From the NCBI GenBank assembly GCA_028751875.1, contig CM054153.1, positions 29,637,157 through 29,701,156 of the forward strand: a stretch of 64,000 bases of DNA. The letters run 5' to 3'. Shown here piece by piece: positions 1 to 11,212 of the stretch (position 1 is the stretch's first letter; each line of letters starts with the position of its first letter). The notes beneath the pieces are model-generated. The model did not search any database. It worked only from the letters and a program-made list of their open reading frames with translations, and had not been told where the DNA came from. Both the position numbers and the translations under genes were made by a program. This DNA comes from Rapana venosa. Lineage: Eukaryota > Mollusca > Gastropoda > Neogastropoda > Muricidae.

Positions 1-855
1 TGCAGTGAAAATGATTGCGGAGCGATAGAAGTTAACTCGTGCAGTTTAAACCATGGAAACGACATCAATCGAACAAATAGATAAATAAAACAGCGGATCA
101 ATCACAAGTTAAACCGTCACGGTATAATTATGAAAAATTCGCACGCGCGCGCACAACCCGCCACACCTCACAACACGCACACACCACCCACAACACACAC
201 AACATTATACACACACGCGCGCGCGCAAAAACCACACACCAACACACACAACACACACACAACACACACACACCACCAGTGCATGGCCGATAACAAATTG
301 CAGAATTTACTTGTGAAAAAGAAAAGGGAATTCTTGCAAATTGTACCCCCTCTCCCCCTCCCTCTCCCCCTCCCTCTCCTTTCATTGCACCTTTCTCCAT
401 GCAGTGGTCAGAACTGTGAAAGGGTCTGTCTGTCACTCCCTAGCCCCAATAGCACTGACCCTCTCACGGCGTCCAGTTGTTTTTTTCGCGTTGTTGTTGG
501 TCAGTTTGGGGTTAAATAAGGTTTATTCATTAATAGGCATGGAACAAGCAGTTTTGCCGATGCTCAATTCAAAGTGAGTGGGTGGTAAGGAAGGTGTATT
601 GACTTGTATTAGTCAAACTTTATTTTCAAAGTCAAAGTTTTATTTTCAGATGGTACATTGAATAAGCAGTGCATTTGCTTTTTTTCATCAAGCCATCAAG
701 GGTCATGTGGTTATTTTGTAAGATCCAGAAATGAATTTTACAATCATTCGGCTTTCCCCAAAGTCGGAATGCGGCTATCTGAATGATGGGTTTAAAAAAA
801 AAAAAAGGTCGCGTACGCAAAATCTCACCATTAATGAACCTCGGAGCTCCAGGAA

Positions 856-868
856 CATATATATATAT

Positions 869-913
<45 letters not shown>
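856..913. repeat. (TA)n microsatellite
   Basis: A nearly perfect alternating TA tract of about 58 bp with one slip (taata) in the middle. It can extrude as a hairpin or cruciform. Confidence 0.95.
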
Positions 914-917
<4 letters not shown>

Positions 918-993
918 TTGTGGTGTGTGTATAAAGGTGGCAATTTTTTTCAGGGAAGATTATATATATCAGGTCTGTCTGTCTTCTTCTGCT

Positions 994-997
<4 letters not shown>

Positions 998-1056
<59 letters not shown>

Positions 1057-1129
1057 CATCCTCTCCATCCATCCATCCATCCATCCATCCATCCATCCGC
1101 CCTTCCCCACCCTCTCTCTCTCTCTCTCC

Positions 1130-1183
<54 letters not shown>

Positions 1184-1191
1184 TCCCTCTC
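998..1191. repeat. (CT)n arrays interrupted by (CCAT)n
   Basis: Two CT arrays flank a perfect CCAT tetranucleotide run at 1066-1098. Confidence 0.93.
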
Positions 1192-1470
1192 TCTGTCTTA
1201 TTTTCTTGCGCTCTTCTCCTCTCCTGTCTTGTCTCTCGATCTTTTTTTCCCCTTCTCTCCTTTAAACTCTTATCTCGTCTGTGCAGTGCATTCTTTGCAA
1301 AAAAATTTGTTTTCTTAAAGAAAGAAAAAAAAAGGTGGCAATTTTCTCAGGGGCTTGCACGAAGCTTCGCTATTCTTCATGTTGCTATTTCCGACAGTGC
1401 AAACTACATCACCGCCCACGGCTGGGACAATCTCACAAAGACGAAAGAGTGTGTGTGTGGGTGAGAGAGA

Positions 1471-1502
<32 letters not shown>

Positions 1503-1514
1503 TGTGTGGTGTGT

Positions 1515-1569
<55 letters not shown>
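1515..1569. repeat. Poly-G tract of about 55 bases
   Basis: An uninterrupted G run on the plus strand after GTGTGTG. It is one of many such tracts in the window and can form G-quadruplex structure. Its length in the assembly is probably unreliable. Confidence 0.95.
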
Positions 1570-1570
<1 letters not shown>

Positions 1571-1764
1571 ACTGAGAGGGATAGGATGGAAGGGTGGGTA
1601 ATGGCTTGTAAGTGAGAGGAGGGAGTATATTATTATTTATTTAAGGACAGACCAACCTCAGCACAACCAGAGTGTTTATTTTGTGTGGATGGATGACTAT
1701 GAAAGTGGTCCACAAGCACTTGCTTAGCGTGTAATGTGAGTGTAGGGTATGTGTGTGGGAGGGG

Positions 1765-1809
1765 TATATGTGCGCGCGCGCGCGTGTGTGTGTGCGCGCG
1801 CGCGCGCGC
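1765..1809. repeat. Alternating purine-pyrimidine tract (Z-DNA-prone)
   Basis: TATA, then CG, then TG, then CG dinucleotides alternate without a break for about 45 bp. Blocks of (CG)n flank a (TG)n core. Confidence 0.9.
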
Positions 1810-2965
1810 TCTTATTAGAGGGGGAGAGAGATGTCTGAAATCTGAAATTGTTTAATGCACATCAGCCTTTGGCCACAGTATATTTTAAGGTACAAGAGTG
1901 GAGGGGGGGGGGGGGGGGGGGTGGAGAAAGAGAGAGGGAGGCAAACACGGACAGGTATGAACGGGACAAAGGAGGAATGGGATGAACAGAAACAAGATTG
2001 TCTTTCCCTTTGTCCTGGGTTTTTTCTCCTGCCTTCCTCCTCCTACTAAACCCGGCCCACCCCGTCACAATCACTATTTTCGATTCTTAAATATAATAAT
2101 AATAATAATAATAATGAATGTGTTCATTTTCAGTCAGTCTTGCTCATGGCAATGATGGTGTTTTATGTACTTTAAAAAAAAGTGTGTATACACACATAGA
2201 GTAAAAGTTTGAATCTCTATCTCTGTCTCTCTCCCTCCCTCCTTCTCACTCCTCTCCCTCCCTCCCTCCCTCCTATATAACAACAACAAGGAATCTATAT
2301 TACACCCAGACAGAAACAAAGGAAGAAGGAAAGTAAGTTAGCTAGCTTGGCTGGCTATGCACAGCTGGAAATCATGTTCATAGAAAATCAACTCAGAAGG
2401 TCTTCATTGTTCAAGCCACGCCTGAATTACGACACCCGCGTGTTGAGAGAGAGAGTGAGAGAGAGAGAGTAACAACAGCAACAACAAAGAAAGCAACAGC
2501 ATGAGAGATGGCAGAAGGCTAATAAACAAACAGTGTCTTCGTGCTGTGCTGTGCTGTGCTTTTGTGCCTCGCTGTTAACACACACACACACAGTCTTGGC
2601 GTAGGGAGCTGATTGTAAACAAAGCAAAACAAAAAGAGAGAGAAAGAAAAGGTCGATAGACGTTGCATGATTTTCTTTTTCTTTCTTTTTTATGTGTGTG
2701 TTTTGTTTTGTTTGTTTTTGTTCAGAGTTAGGTTGGTTTGAGTTGGAAGAGTGAAAAAAAGGTTTTCACAGTGTGTTGAGGGCTGGAAAAACTCTTTTAA
2801 CTCTCATTCCTTGACGATGTGGAATATTTGTGAAACTATTTTAGCTGGTTAATGTGGAAATCTCCCCCGCGCGCACACGCACGCAAGCTCACGTATGCGC
2901 GCGCACACACATACATACACACTCTCTCAGACACACTCATTCTCTCACTGATTCACTCACACACA

Positions 2966-3005
<40 letters not shown>

Positions 3006-3392
3006 GGCTAGGCACTCGCTTCCATAAACGGCAACAGATAAGGCTGTGTGAGAGTGTGGAAAAATAACACCACATACACAACCCCACCCACCCTCCCCCC
3101 CCCCCCAGTACTTTCTCATTTGCTCTGTTCTTCCATCCCTTCTCCATCTCCTTCCTTCCCTCACCACCACCCTCCCGCCTCAGCTCCCCTCCCTCAACAC
3201 TACTCTCACGTCCCCACTCACCAACCCACCCCCACCCCCTTTTCCATCATCCAGGCCGATTTTTTTCTACCCCATTTTTATTAATTCATGGACACAGGTA
3301 GTGGTTTCATGAGAAGCCAGAAGGGTCATTGGGGGCGAACTTCAGTCCCTAGTCTCTCTCACCTGTGGACTTTTGCCTTTGATTCTTGGTCA

Positions 3393-3595
3393 GCAGGCAA
3401 GGCAAGACAATGGGAAAACAAGGCAAGGCAAGACAGGCACGGCAGGGCAAGGCAAGGCAGTCAACACAAGGCAAGGCGAGGCAAGATGAGGCGAGGCAAG
3501 GCCAAAGGGAAAGCAGGACAAGGCAAAACAAAGCAGGCCAGACAAGACGAAACAGGTAAGACATGCAAGACAAGACAAGACAAAGCCAAGGAGCT
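3393..3595. repeat. Degenerate GGCAA/AGACA pentanucleotide satellite
   Basis: Repeated GGCAA, GGCGA and AGACA pentamers with frequent substitutions cover about 200 bp. The long lysine/arginine-rich open frame across it is a by-product of the repeat. Confidence 0.85.
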
Positions 3596-3699
3596 GTGCA
3601 AAAGAGAAACTAGACAGACGTGAGAGCAGAGAGGAAAAGGTAAGCACAAAAAAAGTGTGGCGTTGAAAAAGTATTCAAGAGAGTGAGTGAATGAATGAA

Positions 3700-3912
3700 T
3701 GTATTTATTTATCTATTTATTTATTCTTGTATATCCAGGATAATGGAATAAGCACTCATGTGCTTTTTTACATCCAGTCCCCGTGTGTATGCGTTTTGTA
3801 AATTTTGTCATCCGTTTCCAGCGGCACACGATGGCCTACTCTTCCGAAAAGCGGAAGAGGATTTAACGTGTGCGCAAGATGTTCTGCATGCGTTCGCACA
3901 CGGGGCCTCGGT
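3700..3912 (+). repeat. Dispersed repeat family A, copy 1
   Basis: It starts with TATTTATT runs, then CCAGGATAATGGAATAAGCA, a T-run, CCAGTCC, a TTTTGTCATCCGTTxCCA motif, CACACGATGGCCTACTCTT, AAAAGCGGAA, GATTTAACGTGTGCGCAAGA and TGTTCTGCATGCGTTCGCA, ending near GGGGCCTCGGTT. Four other copies in the same orientation lie at 14901-15072, 17285-17445 (decayed), 50885-51121 and 52131-52361. It is a non-coding interspersed element with no obvious internal promoter. Confidence 0.88.
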
Positions 3913-3956
3913 TACAAAAGAGGACAAGACAGAACAGGAAGGGAATGGGAAAATAG

Positions 3957-4050
3957 CAATAATGATGATGATAATATTAATAATAATGATAATACATGGG
4001 ATTTATATAGCACAATATCTTGTTTAAAAAACCCAAATCAAAGCGCTAAT
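3957..4050 (+). repeat. Dispersed repeat family B ((AAT)n-linked), copy 1
   Basis: An AAT/GAT-rich head leads into GGATTTATATAGCACAATAT, then CAAATCAAAGCGCTAAT. Better copies share TATATAGCGCTGAATCTTGT and AAACAAATCRAAGCGCT. Other copies are at 8469-8550, 25384-25456, 43964-44048 and 57387-57462. Confidence 0.85.
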
Positions 4051-4481
4051 ATGGTGATGATAATGATGATAACAAAATAATAATAATGAATGGACGAAGC
4101 TACATAGGGCAGGCACAGAGGAAAAGATGGCAGAAGAAGGGAAAGGAACAACAACAATTATAATGATGATAACGATAACAGTATTAATAATGATACTACT
4201 ATTAATATCCTCTGAGTCGAAATGGCAGGAACGGTCGCATACACACAAAATTCTCACCATTGGTTTCAAGATTTTATTTCAAGAAAAACCCAAGGGGTAC
4301 ATGAAATTTGACCAAAAAACCACAACTTGCCGATGTGGGTGTGTGAAAGATACAACACAAATTCATTCCAAAATGAAAATCACAAATTATGGACATGAAA
4401 AGTGAAAGACCATTCACAATACAGGAAATGTACGATAAATCAACATGTTTGGATACATGTATCAGCAATCAATTGCATACT

Positions 4482-4523
<42 letters not shown>

Positions 4524-4527
4524 TCTC

Positions 4528-4563
<36 letters not shown>

Positions 4564-6420
4564 ATCACATGCAACGCAAAGGCATCTATAAGCACCACAC
4601 ATACACACTACATCACAACACACACACACCCACACACACACACGCACACACCCCGCGCGCGCGCGCGTGAACCTTTGGAGATCTAGCCGAGAAACGAAAA
4701 ACAACAACAACAAACAAGAACAACACTTAACACTGTTGATAACGGACCCTGGTCGTTGAGACGTGGCCATTGGTTGTAGTGACAACATTTCAGAGAAGAC
4801 CATCTCAACTTGGCCAGCTAGTAGGCCTAATATTGAATGGATGGGTAACTGTGTACTGGGGCCCGTGGTGACACCTTCCATACACCCACCCACTCTTCCC
4901 TCCATCCACCTCCCACTTTTCAGTCTCTCTCTCTCTTTCTGTCTCTTGTCTCTTTCTCTCCCCCCCCCCCCCCCATCCTCTCTCTCCTCCCTCTACTTCC
5001 TCTCTCTCTCTCTCCCCCCCTCTCTACCTCACCCCCCCCACCCCCCCTCTCCCTCGCTCTTCTCCTCCCTCTCTCTCTCCCTGTGTCTCTCTTCTCCCCT
5101 CTCTCTCTCCCTCTCCCCCTCTTCCCCCTCCTCTCCCTCTCCTCCTCCCCATCTCTCTCTCTCTCTCTCTCCCTCTCTCTCCCTCTCTCTCTCCCCATCT
5201 CTCTCTCTCTCTCCCCTCTCTCTCTCTCTCTCTCTCTCTCTCCTGGGTGGGAGATGAAGCAAGCAAAGTGATGTGGTGCCTTGGGAGGCAGTGTGTTTTT
5301 TCGAATTGGATGTTAACTTGAAATGATTGGTATTGACAACAGTAGAGCTAGGGCCGACCCTCTGTAATTAGGGTGTGTGAGTGCGCGCGCGCGCTCGCGC
5401 GTGTGTTTGTACTCTGTATGTACTCTCTGAGAGTAGGCGTATTGTCTGTGCACGCGGCAGGCATGTAATTTTCTTTTACTAGATTCGTTCATTTTTACAA
5501 AGACGACATAGGTTACAAAATCTTCAACACACAGTTTGCAACCTGCAATTTTCAAAGTCTTTCAAGTATAGTCTGACGTGACAGACAGAGAGCAGTTTGT
5601 GGCAGGCAATGTTGATCTACAGTCATGGTGTAGCAGTAGCAGGCTAGGCACTTCGGCCATCCGTCTGGCCAGAAGCTCTAGATGGTGGGATATCGTCTGC
5701 ACCGCCCCGTGGAAAAGAAAAGAAAAGAACAAAACGACGAAAGCAAAAAAGTGAAACGGGCTGCTGCCATTTTGTCCTGAAATAGTGCTGCTAGCTCGTC
5801 CCTTTACACTGCAGACTACACAACAGTACAGAGTTCTCTCCCCCACCACCCCCCATCCCTTACTGCAGACGATACAACAGTTCAGGGTACCCCCTAGGGT
5901 TACCCCCCACCCCCTTCCCCCTTCCGCCAGTCATGCAGCCCTTGCAGTTATATGACTGCAGACGACAGGAAAGGCCAGCTAGCAAGCAGTCAGTAATAAT
6001 CTTTCGTTCTCGCCAGTGGCAGCCATTATTCAGTCATTATCATCACCAAAGTGAATGACTCCCCCCCCACCCCCCCCCCCTGTATTGTCCACCCATCCCC
6101 TTTGTCCGTCCCTTCTCTCCCGCCTCCCTCCCCCCCCCCCCCCCCTTTCCCCAAATTGTATCTCCCTTACTTCCCCCCCCCCCCCCCCCCCCCCCCCACT
6201 CTGTTGTCGTTTCTTTCTTCCTCCATCTTTCTCCACTAACACCCACCCTACTACACTCAAACCTCTCCTCCCTATAATCATTGTCTCTGTTTTTTGTACC
6301 CTGTCTCTTTGTCTCTTTCTCTTTGTCTCTATCTTTCTCTCTGTCTCTCGCTTCTCTCTCTCTCTTCCTCTTCTTTCGCCACCATTTTCTTTTCCACCCT
6401 GCATCCGACCTCTCCTCCCA

Positions 6421-6463
<43 letters not shown>

Positions 6464-6893
6464 AGGGGTTTCCTCCATTCTTCTTGACCCAAGGTCATCC
6501 TTCATTTCACCTTCTCCTTCCAGCGTTGTCTCTTCTCTTCCCCTTCGCCTCCCCCTCCCTACCCCTCCGCTCCTCTTCTGTGCCCCTTTAATGTTGCTTC
6601 CCACCCCCCCCCCCCCCCCCATCCCCCCCCCCAATCCCCCCCCCCCCCCCCCCCCCCCCCTCCAGTTTCCTGATGCTGTAGCAGAGAGTAATGGAAAGAC
6701 CTAGTGTTCTCAAGGTATGGAAGAGGTCAATCAGATATTAATTTGTGCTGGGTCTTTTGTAAGGTTTGTTGCGGTTGTGTGGATTAAGAAGGGATGAAGT
6801 TTAAGACGATGTCTCTGATTGTCAATCTGTCTGTCTGTCTCTCCCTGTCTGGTCTGTCTGTCCTCTCTCTCTCTCTCTCTCTCCTCTCTCTCT

Positions 6894-6960
<67 letters not shown>

Positions 6961-7115
6961 GGATGAAAAAAAAGGTATGTGAATGTTTATTCTGTAACCC
7001 TTGGAAAATAAAGATATTTCATTCAATTCATTCTCTCTCTGTCTTTTCTCCTCTCTTCTCTCTCTCTCATCTCTCTCTTTCTTTCTTTCCTTCCCTCCAC
7101 CCATTCTCTCTTCTT

Positions 7116-7179
<64 letters not shown>

Positions 7180-8468
7180 TTTCTCAGTGTCCTCTTTCTG
7201 CTTCTCTCCCCCTCCCCTCCCCCTCTCCTTTCCCCCTCCCCATCTCCACTTCCAATGTCACTGTCATCTGTCTCGGTCATATTCTCATTAACAGTGTTTC
7301 CTTCTTTTCCCCTTCTTCCTTCCTTCCATCATTCCTTCCCTGTCCTTTCGGAGTTCATTCAGACGAGAGAGAAAGAAAGAAAGAGAGGGGGAGGGGGGGG
7401 GGGGGGGGGGGAGGAGAGAGCGGTTTTGCCGGGAACAGCACTGCTAGCGCTTTTGGTTTCTTTTGGCGTTTTTGATAATGGCCATTTAAAGTAGCCCTCA
7501 GGCGAACTGATGAACACACAAAACAGGGGGGGAGATTTGTATGTGTGACCAGAGAGCTGTAACTTGTTAGTGTGTGCCTTTTTAAATCAGGAGAGATGAA
7601 TGTGTTTTCTGTGTGGCTGGTGAAAGAAGCTAGGAAACAAGGATTTGTTGGCCTGTGTGTGTGTAAGCGGGAACGGATACACACTATTTGAAAGATTTCC
7701 GTCTCTCAAAATGTCCGAACATGCGTATATAAGTACGTGTTAGTGTGTGTGTGTTAGTGCATGATAGCTATGAGGCAACTTGTGTGAAGAAAATGCCTCA
7801 AAAGAACGTTTCAATTGAGACGAAACCAAAGACAGGCAATTTCACACGTGCAAAAATATTGTACGCAGTTCCATCGACCAATTTTCTTTTAGTTTTTTAA
7901 GTTTTCACTACTTGGCTACATTTTCGTTTTCTACTTAATCCTCTTCTCTTCCTCCACCTCTTCCTCTTCTTCTAAGTAATTCTTCGCACTTCTCCCTCCT
8001 CTTCGTCCTCTACATTATATTTCCTATCATTCGGCTTTCGCGAAGATTTGAAATGCGAGCTCTGAGGTCATAAACTGTTCCCTTTAATATTCGTGGCCGG
8101 TCCAAATAAAAATAAAGAGTGGACACAAATGCTGGCCGTATTATTCAGCTTTTTTCCTGTGGCAAAGTGGACTTGATCCACATGTATTGATTTTTTTTCA
8201 CTGTCTGGCAGATCTGAAATTACTTAAATTCATTGCGTGAAGAGAGCGCTTAAATGGTAACGTTATTTCGATTTTCCAGTATGTTTTTCAATCGAACTAG
8301 GGGGAAATGGGTCCCTTTTAGAAGACCCCCCCCCCTTCCTCCTCTCTATTTCTCTCTAAAAAGAAAAATCATTATGTCCTTCCAGTTTGTGTTTATGGGA
8401 GAATTGTTCAAATCAGCCTGTCTCTCAGCACCCCCCCCCCCCCCCTCCCTTTCCCCCTCTATACCCAT
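4051..8468. other. Microsatellite-rich intergenic sequence, no gene seen
   Basis: CT arrays (4488-4558, 5150-5242, 6423-6458, 6864-6956, 7116-7165), poly-C/G tracts (4962-4974, 6173-6197, 6603-6660, 7387-7412), a CG run (4651-4668) and C/T-rich stretches occupy most of it. Unique parts (for example 5260-5800, 7480-8460) show no supportable coding exon. Confidence 0.75.
7434..7490 (+). repeat. Short diverged repeat family C, copy 1
   Basis: The segment AGCACTGCTAGCGC ... TTTTGGCGTTTTTGATAATG resembles two segments at 14281-14340 and 15691-15745 that share GCACGA ... TCTGGTTG ... GCCATTTGxATAATG. Divergence is high, so the assignment is tentative. Confidence 0.45.
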
Positions 8469-8550
8469 CATAATAATAATAATAATAATAATGTATAGAA
8501 TTTGTATAGCGCTGAATCTTGTAAAACAAACAAATCGAAGCGCTGATCCG
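8469..8550 (+). repeat. Dispersed repeat family B, copy 2
   Basis: (TAA)n then GTATAGAATTTGTATAGCGC, TGAATCTTGTAAAACAAACA and AATCGAAGCGCTGATCC. This is the cleanest copy of the family in the window. Confidence 0.9.
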
Positions 8551-8949
8551 TACTAAGTGCAGTACACAGTTACATCAAAGATCAGCTAGGTGGTGTTAGG
8601 GATGAGATATTATCGAAGAGGATAATTTGATAATTTTGAGGTGGATTTTGGGTTCATTAAAAAAAAAAAAGTTTGCTTTTTGGGAAATGTGAGTTTGCAT
8701 TCAAAGTTATGTTTCATTATTATTATTACCGTTACTGTTATTATTATCATCGTTATCATCACATAGCGCTTACTATTCATCATAACAATGGGAAAAAAAT
8801 TACTATTATTATCATCATTATCGCTATCGTACGTAATCTTTATTATGATTATTATATCAATATAAAGCTTCATGAAGTATGTCTGTCTACAGCGACACTG
8901 ACAGCTCGCCCCCTCCTGCCCGACCCCCCCTCCCCCTTCTCTCTCTTCT

Positions 8950-8981
<32 letters not shown>

Positions 8982-9043
8982 CTCTCTCTCCTCTCTCCTC
9001 CTCTTCTGTGAACAGTCCACGGAATCTCATCAGTCATCTCCAC

Positions 9044-9097
9044 TGTGGCCACTCGAGCGAATTAATCGTTCTTGGCAGACGCCATTAGCCTGATAGA
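9044..9097 (+). repeat. Paired diverged element, copy 1 (relative at 10601-10657)
   Basis: CTGTGGCCACTCGAGCGAAT, then TAATCGTTCTTGGCAGACGC and CATTAGCCTGA, matches CTGTGGCCACCAGAGCGAAT, TATCGCCCTTGGCAGATCC and CATTAGCCTGA at 10601-10657. Both copies are followed by GA/G-rich sequence and a poly-G tract. Confidence 0.75.
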
Positions 9098-9120
9098 AGC
9101 AGATGAAATGAAAGGGGAAA

Positions 9121-9158
<38 letters not shown>

Positions 9159-9181
9159 GGGGGGGGGGGGGGGGGGGGGGG
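9121..9181. repeat. Poly-G tract of about 60 bases
   Basis: A G run with a single T near 9158. It is the longest G tract in the window. Confidence 0.95.
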
Positions 9182-9289
9182 GAGAAGCATGGGGAGGGAG
9201 GACGATGAGGGTTAGGAGTGGAGGGATCTGATAGAAAGGAGGAGTAAAAAGCAAAGATCAGGCTTGTTTTCTGTGTGTGGGTGGGTGTC

Positions 9290-9360
<71 letters not shown>

Positions 9361-9363
<3 letters not shown>

Positions 9364-9640
9364 CTATGTCAGATATAATGTTAATAAAATTAGATACAGG
9401 ATGCTTAGCGAATGTGACATATCCTCTTTGTGTAACGGAGCAAAAGAAGATCCATGTACATTTTGCTTTATGTCCCTCTCATCCTTCTCCGTAACCCTTT
9501 CTAGAAGACAAAGAGGGTCTGTGATAAAGTGACGCGGAATGTTGAACACCATCAATCTAGAAGAAGAAAGGTTGCACGAGTTACCAGCAAGGTGGTTTAT
9601 TAGTTCATGTATTTGACTTAGGTTACACACGATATGTTTA
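9361..9640 (+). mobile_element. Possible decayed LINE fragment (C-terminal end of a reverse transcriptase protein)
   Basis: The plus strand encodes, in pieces from more than one frame, SECDISSLCNGAKEDPCTF followed by a hydrophobic and Ser-rich part, then MLNTINLEEERLHELPARWF and ISSCI. The first piece resembles the cysteine motif that follows the polymerase in many non-LTR retrotransposons (C...C.CG..ED..H....CP), and the second resembles the alpha-helical tail. Frames are broken and no polymerase motif is present. The call is based on pattern memory only and is weak. Confidence 0.35.
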
Positions 9641-9696
9641 TCCATGGAGTTATAAAAAGTAATGGATCATCGATTACTGAACAACTTTTGTTGCAG

Positions 9697-9817
9697 GAGG
9701 TCGGAGAAGGAACGATGCACACGTTGTAACCTTAACCAATGGTCGGTCACCACAAGCGGATGAGAATCTGCCTCTGCCAGCAGATTCGTCGACGAACTCG
9801 TGTATCAAATCTGTCAG
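9697..9817 (+). other. Open 121-bp segment with consensus splice borders (candidate exon, unidentified)
   Basis: A good acceptor (CAACTTTTGTTGCAG|GAGG) precedes it and a donor (TCTGTCAG|GTAATA) follows. One of the three plus-strand frames is open from edge to edge: GRRRNDAHVVTLTNGRSP, then QADENLPLPADSSTNSCIKS. The segment is richer in CpG than its surroundings. I do not recognise the protein and found no partner exons on the plus strand nearby. It lies directly after the LINE-like fragment, so it may be part of that element; the minus strand is also open here. Either reading is uncertain. Confidence 0.3.
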
Positions 9818-10600
9818 GTAATATCTCTCTCTCTCTCTCTCCTTCTCCTCCACCCGTCTCTCTCTCTCTCCCTCTTGGAGTATCAAAAACTAAAGAAGAG
9901 ATAAATCAATTTTCTCAAAGACAGCAATGTCAAAAAAGCCTACGCGGAGCTTCTGTCGCTCCTCTGATAATGGAAACAATATTGTGCCCTGTAGCCTTGG
10001 AAAAAGGGGGGGGGGGGGGGGGCATGGAGGATTGTGGGGGGGGAGATTTCTGTGGAGGGTGCCGTGTGTATGTGAGCTAGTGGAGACTTGTAATGAAGAG
10101 TAGGGGGTGAGATTGTCTTCTGAGCAGGTACGTGGTTTAATGGAGTGGAGCTGTAAGCCAATATTGTGGGGTGTTAGATCTGGGTGATGAGGGTGGTTGG
10201 TTGTGTATGTGTGTGTGTGTGTGTGCTTGCACTTTGATGCGATAATTCCGTTTGCCCCTAAAATAATAATTGAAAAATAAAGAAATGACAGAAAAGGAGA
10301 AAAAGAAAATACACACGGTAAACAAAAAAATCTCGCTACATGAGGGAATGCATCATCCATGCTTTGCGTCTCTTTTCTGTCGCTTTCCATAAGTTCTGTA
10401 ATGCTGATACGACTCTTAAAGCTGGCGATAATTACTATAGTTTTTCTTCAAGGAAGTTCAGCGGCTGGGTTGGGGAAAAAATGTAGAAAGTTGAGACAGC
10501 CGTGTGCCTCCATGCCTCCCACAAATGATGGACACGGCATATATCCGCCCTGTCCACCCACACAGTCACTGGACATTGTGCACACTGTCATCAGATTCGC

Positions 10601-10657
10601 ATAGGAACTGTGGCCACCAGAGCGAATTATCGCCCTTGGCAGATCCCATTAGCCTGA
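10601..10657 (+). repeat. Paired diverged element, copy 2 (relative at 9044-9097)
   Basis: See the relative at 9044-9097. The core shared words are CTGTGGCCAC, AGCGAATTA, CTTGGCAGA and CCATTAGCCTGA. Confidence 0.75.
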
Positions 10658-11116
10658 GTAGAGTGGCGGAAGGAAGGGTGGAGTGGGAAGGGGGGGGGGG
10701 GGGGGGTGAGAGGAAAACAGGAAAAGAGATTCCCCCCCCCCCCCCCCCTCTACTTCCCTTAAAAGTTTTTTAAAAAAATTATTATAGGAACCTGTTCTTA
10801 TGGTTTATTTTTGGTTTGGGATTTGTGTATGTTGCCTTCCTTTCTACTCTTCAGTACTTATCTCTTTCTTCTTTTCTCTACACAGGTCTCCTTTCTTTTC
10901 CACATAATTATTATAATACTCGTGGCCACGCCCTCTCTCCTTCTTCAGCACTTTCCTTCCTTCCATCCTTCCTTTTGTTCCTTTCTTCTGTCCCAGTCTT
11001 GCTTCCTCGTTCTGTTGTCATCTTCTTTCTTTCTGTCCACTCATCAGACTATCCCAATCCCTGTCTCATTTTTCTCTCCCTATTCTTCTTCCCTTCTCCA
11101 ATTTTCATGCCCACCT

Positions 11117-11212
<96 letters not shown>

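Larger units (their letters stand above)
1..3392. other. Microsatellite-rich intergenic sequence, no gene seen
   Basis: It contains CA/CG mixtures (145-270), a TA array (856-913), CT arrays (998-1038, 1113-1191), a CCAT array (1066-1098), poly-G (1515-1569, 1902-1921), a CG/GT alternating tract (1765-1809), AAT repeats (2088-2114) and CA repeats (2880-3001). The non-repetitive parts between them encode nothing recognisable. Confidence 0.8.
8551..9360. other. Simple-repeat-rich sequence, no gene seen
   Basis: ATT/ATC-rich sequence (8710-8860) is followed by C/T-rich sequence (8910-9005), a 60-bp G tract (9121-9181, one interrupting T) and a (CT)n array (9301-9360). A non-repetitive 55-bp segment at 9044-9097 has a relative at 10601-10657. 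Confidence 0.75.

Noticed and set aside
783..1464. Long open frames of 160-179 codons
   Set aside because: They translate TA, CT and CCAT repeats (YIYIYI, SLSLSL, HPSIHPSI) and have no protein features.
3288..3623. Lys/Arg/Gln-rich open frame resembling a basic nuclear protein
   Set aside because: It arises from the GGCAA/AGACA satellite; residues follow the pentamer period.
6819..7494. Open frames up to 218 codons
   Set aside because: They translate CT, CA and poly-G arrays and change frame only because the repeats are even-length.
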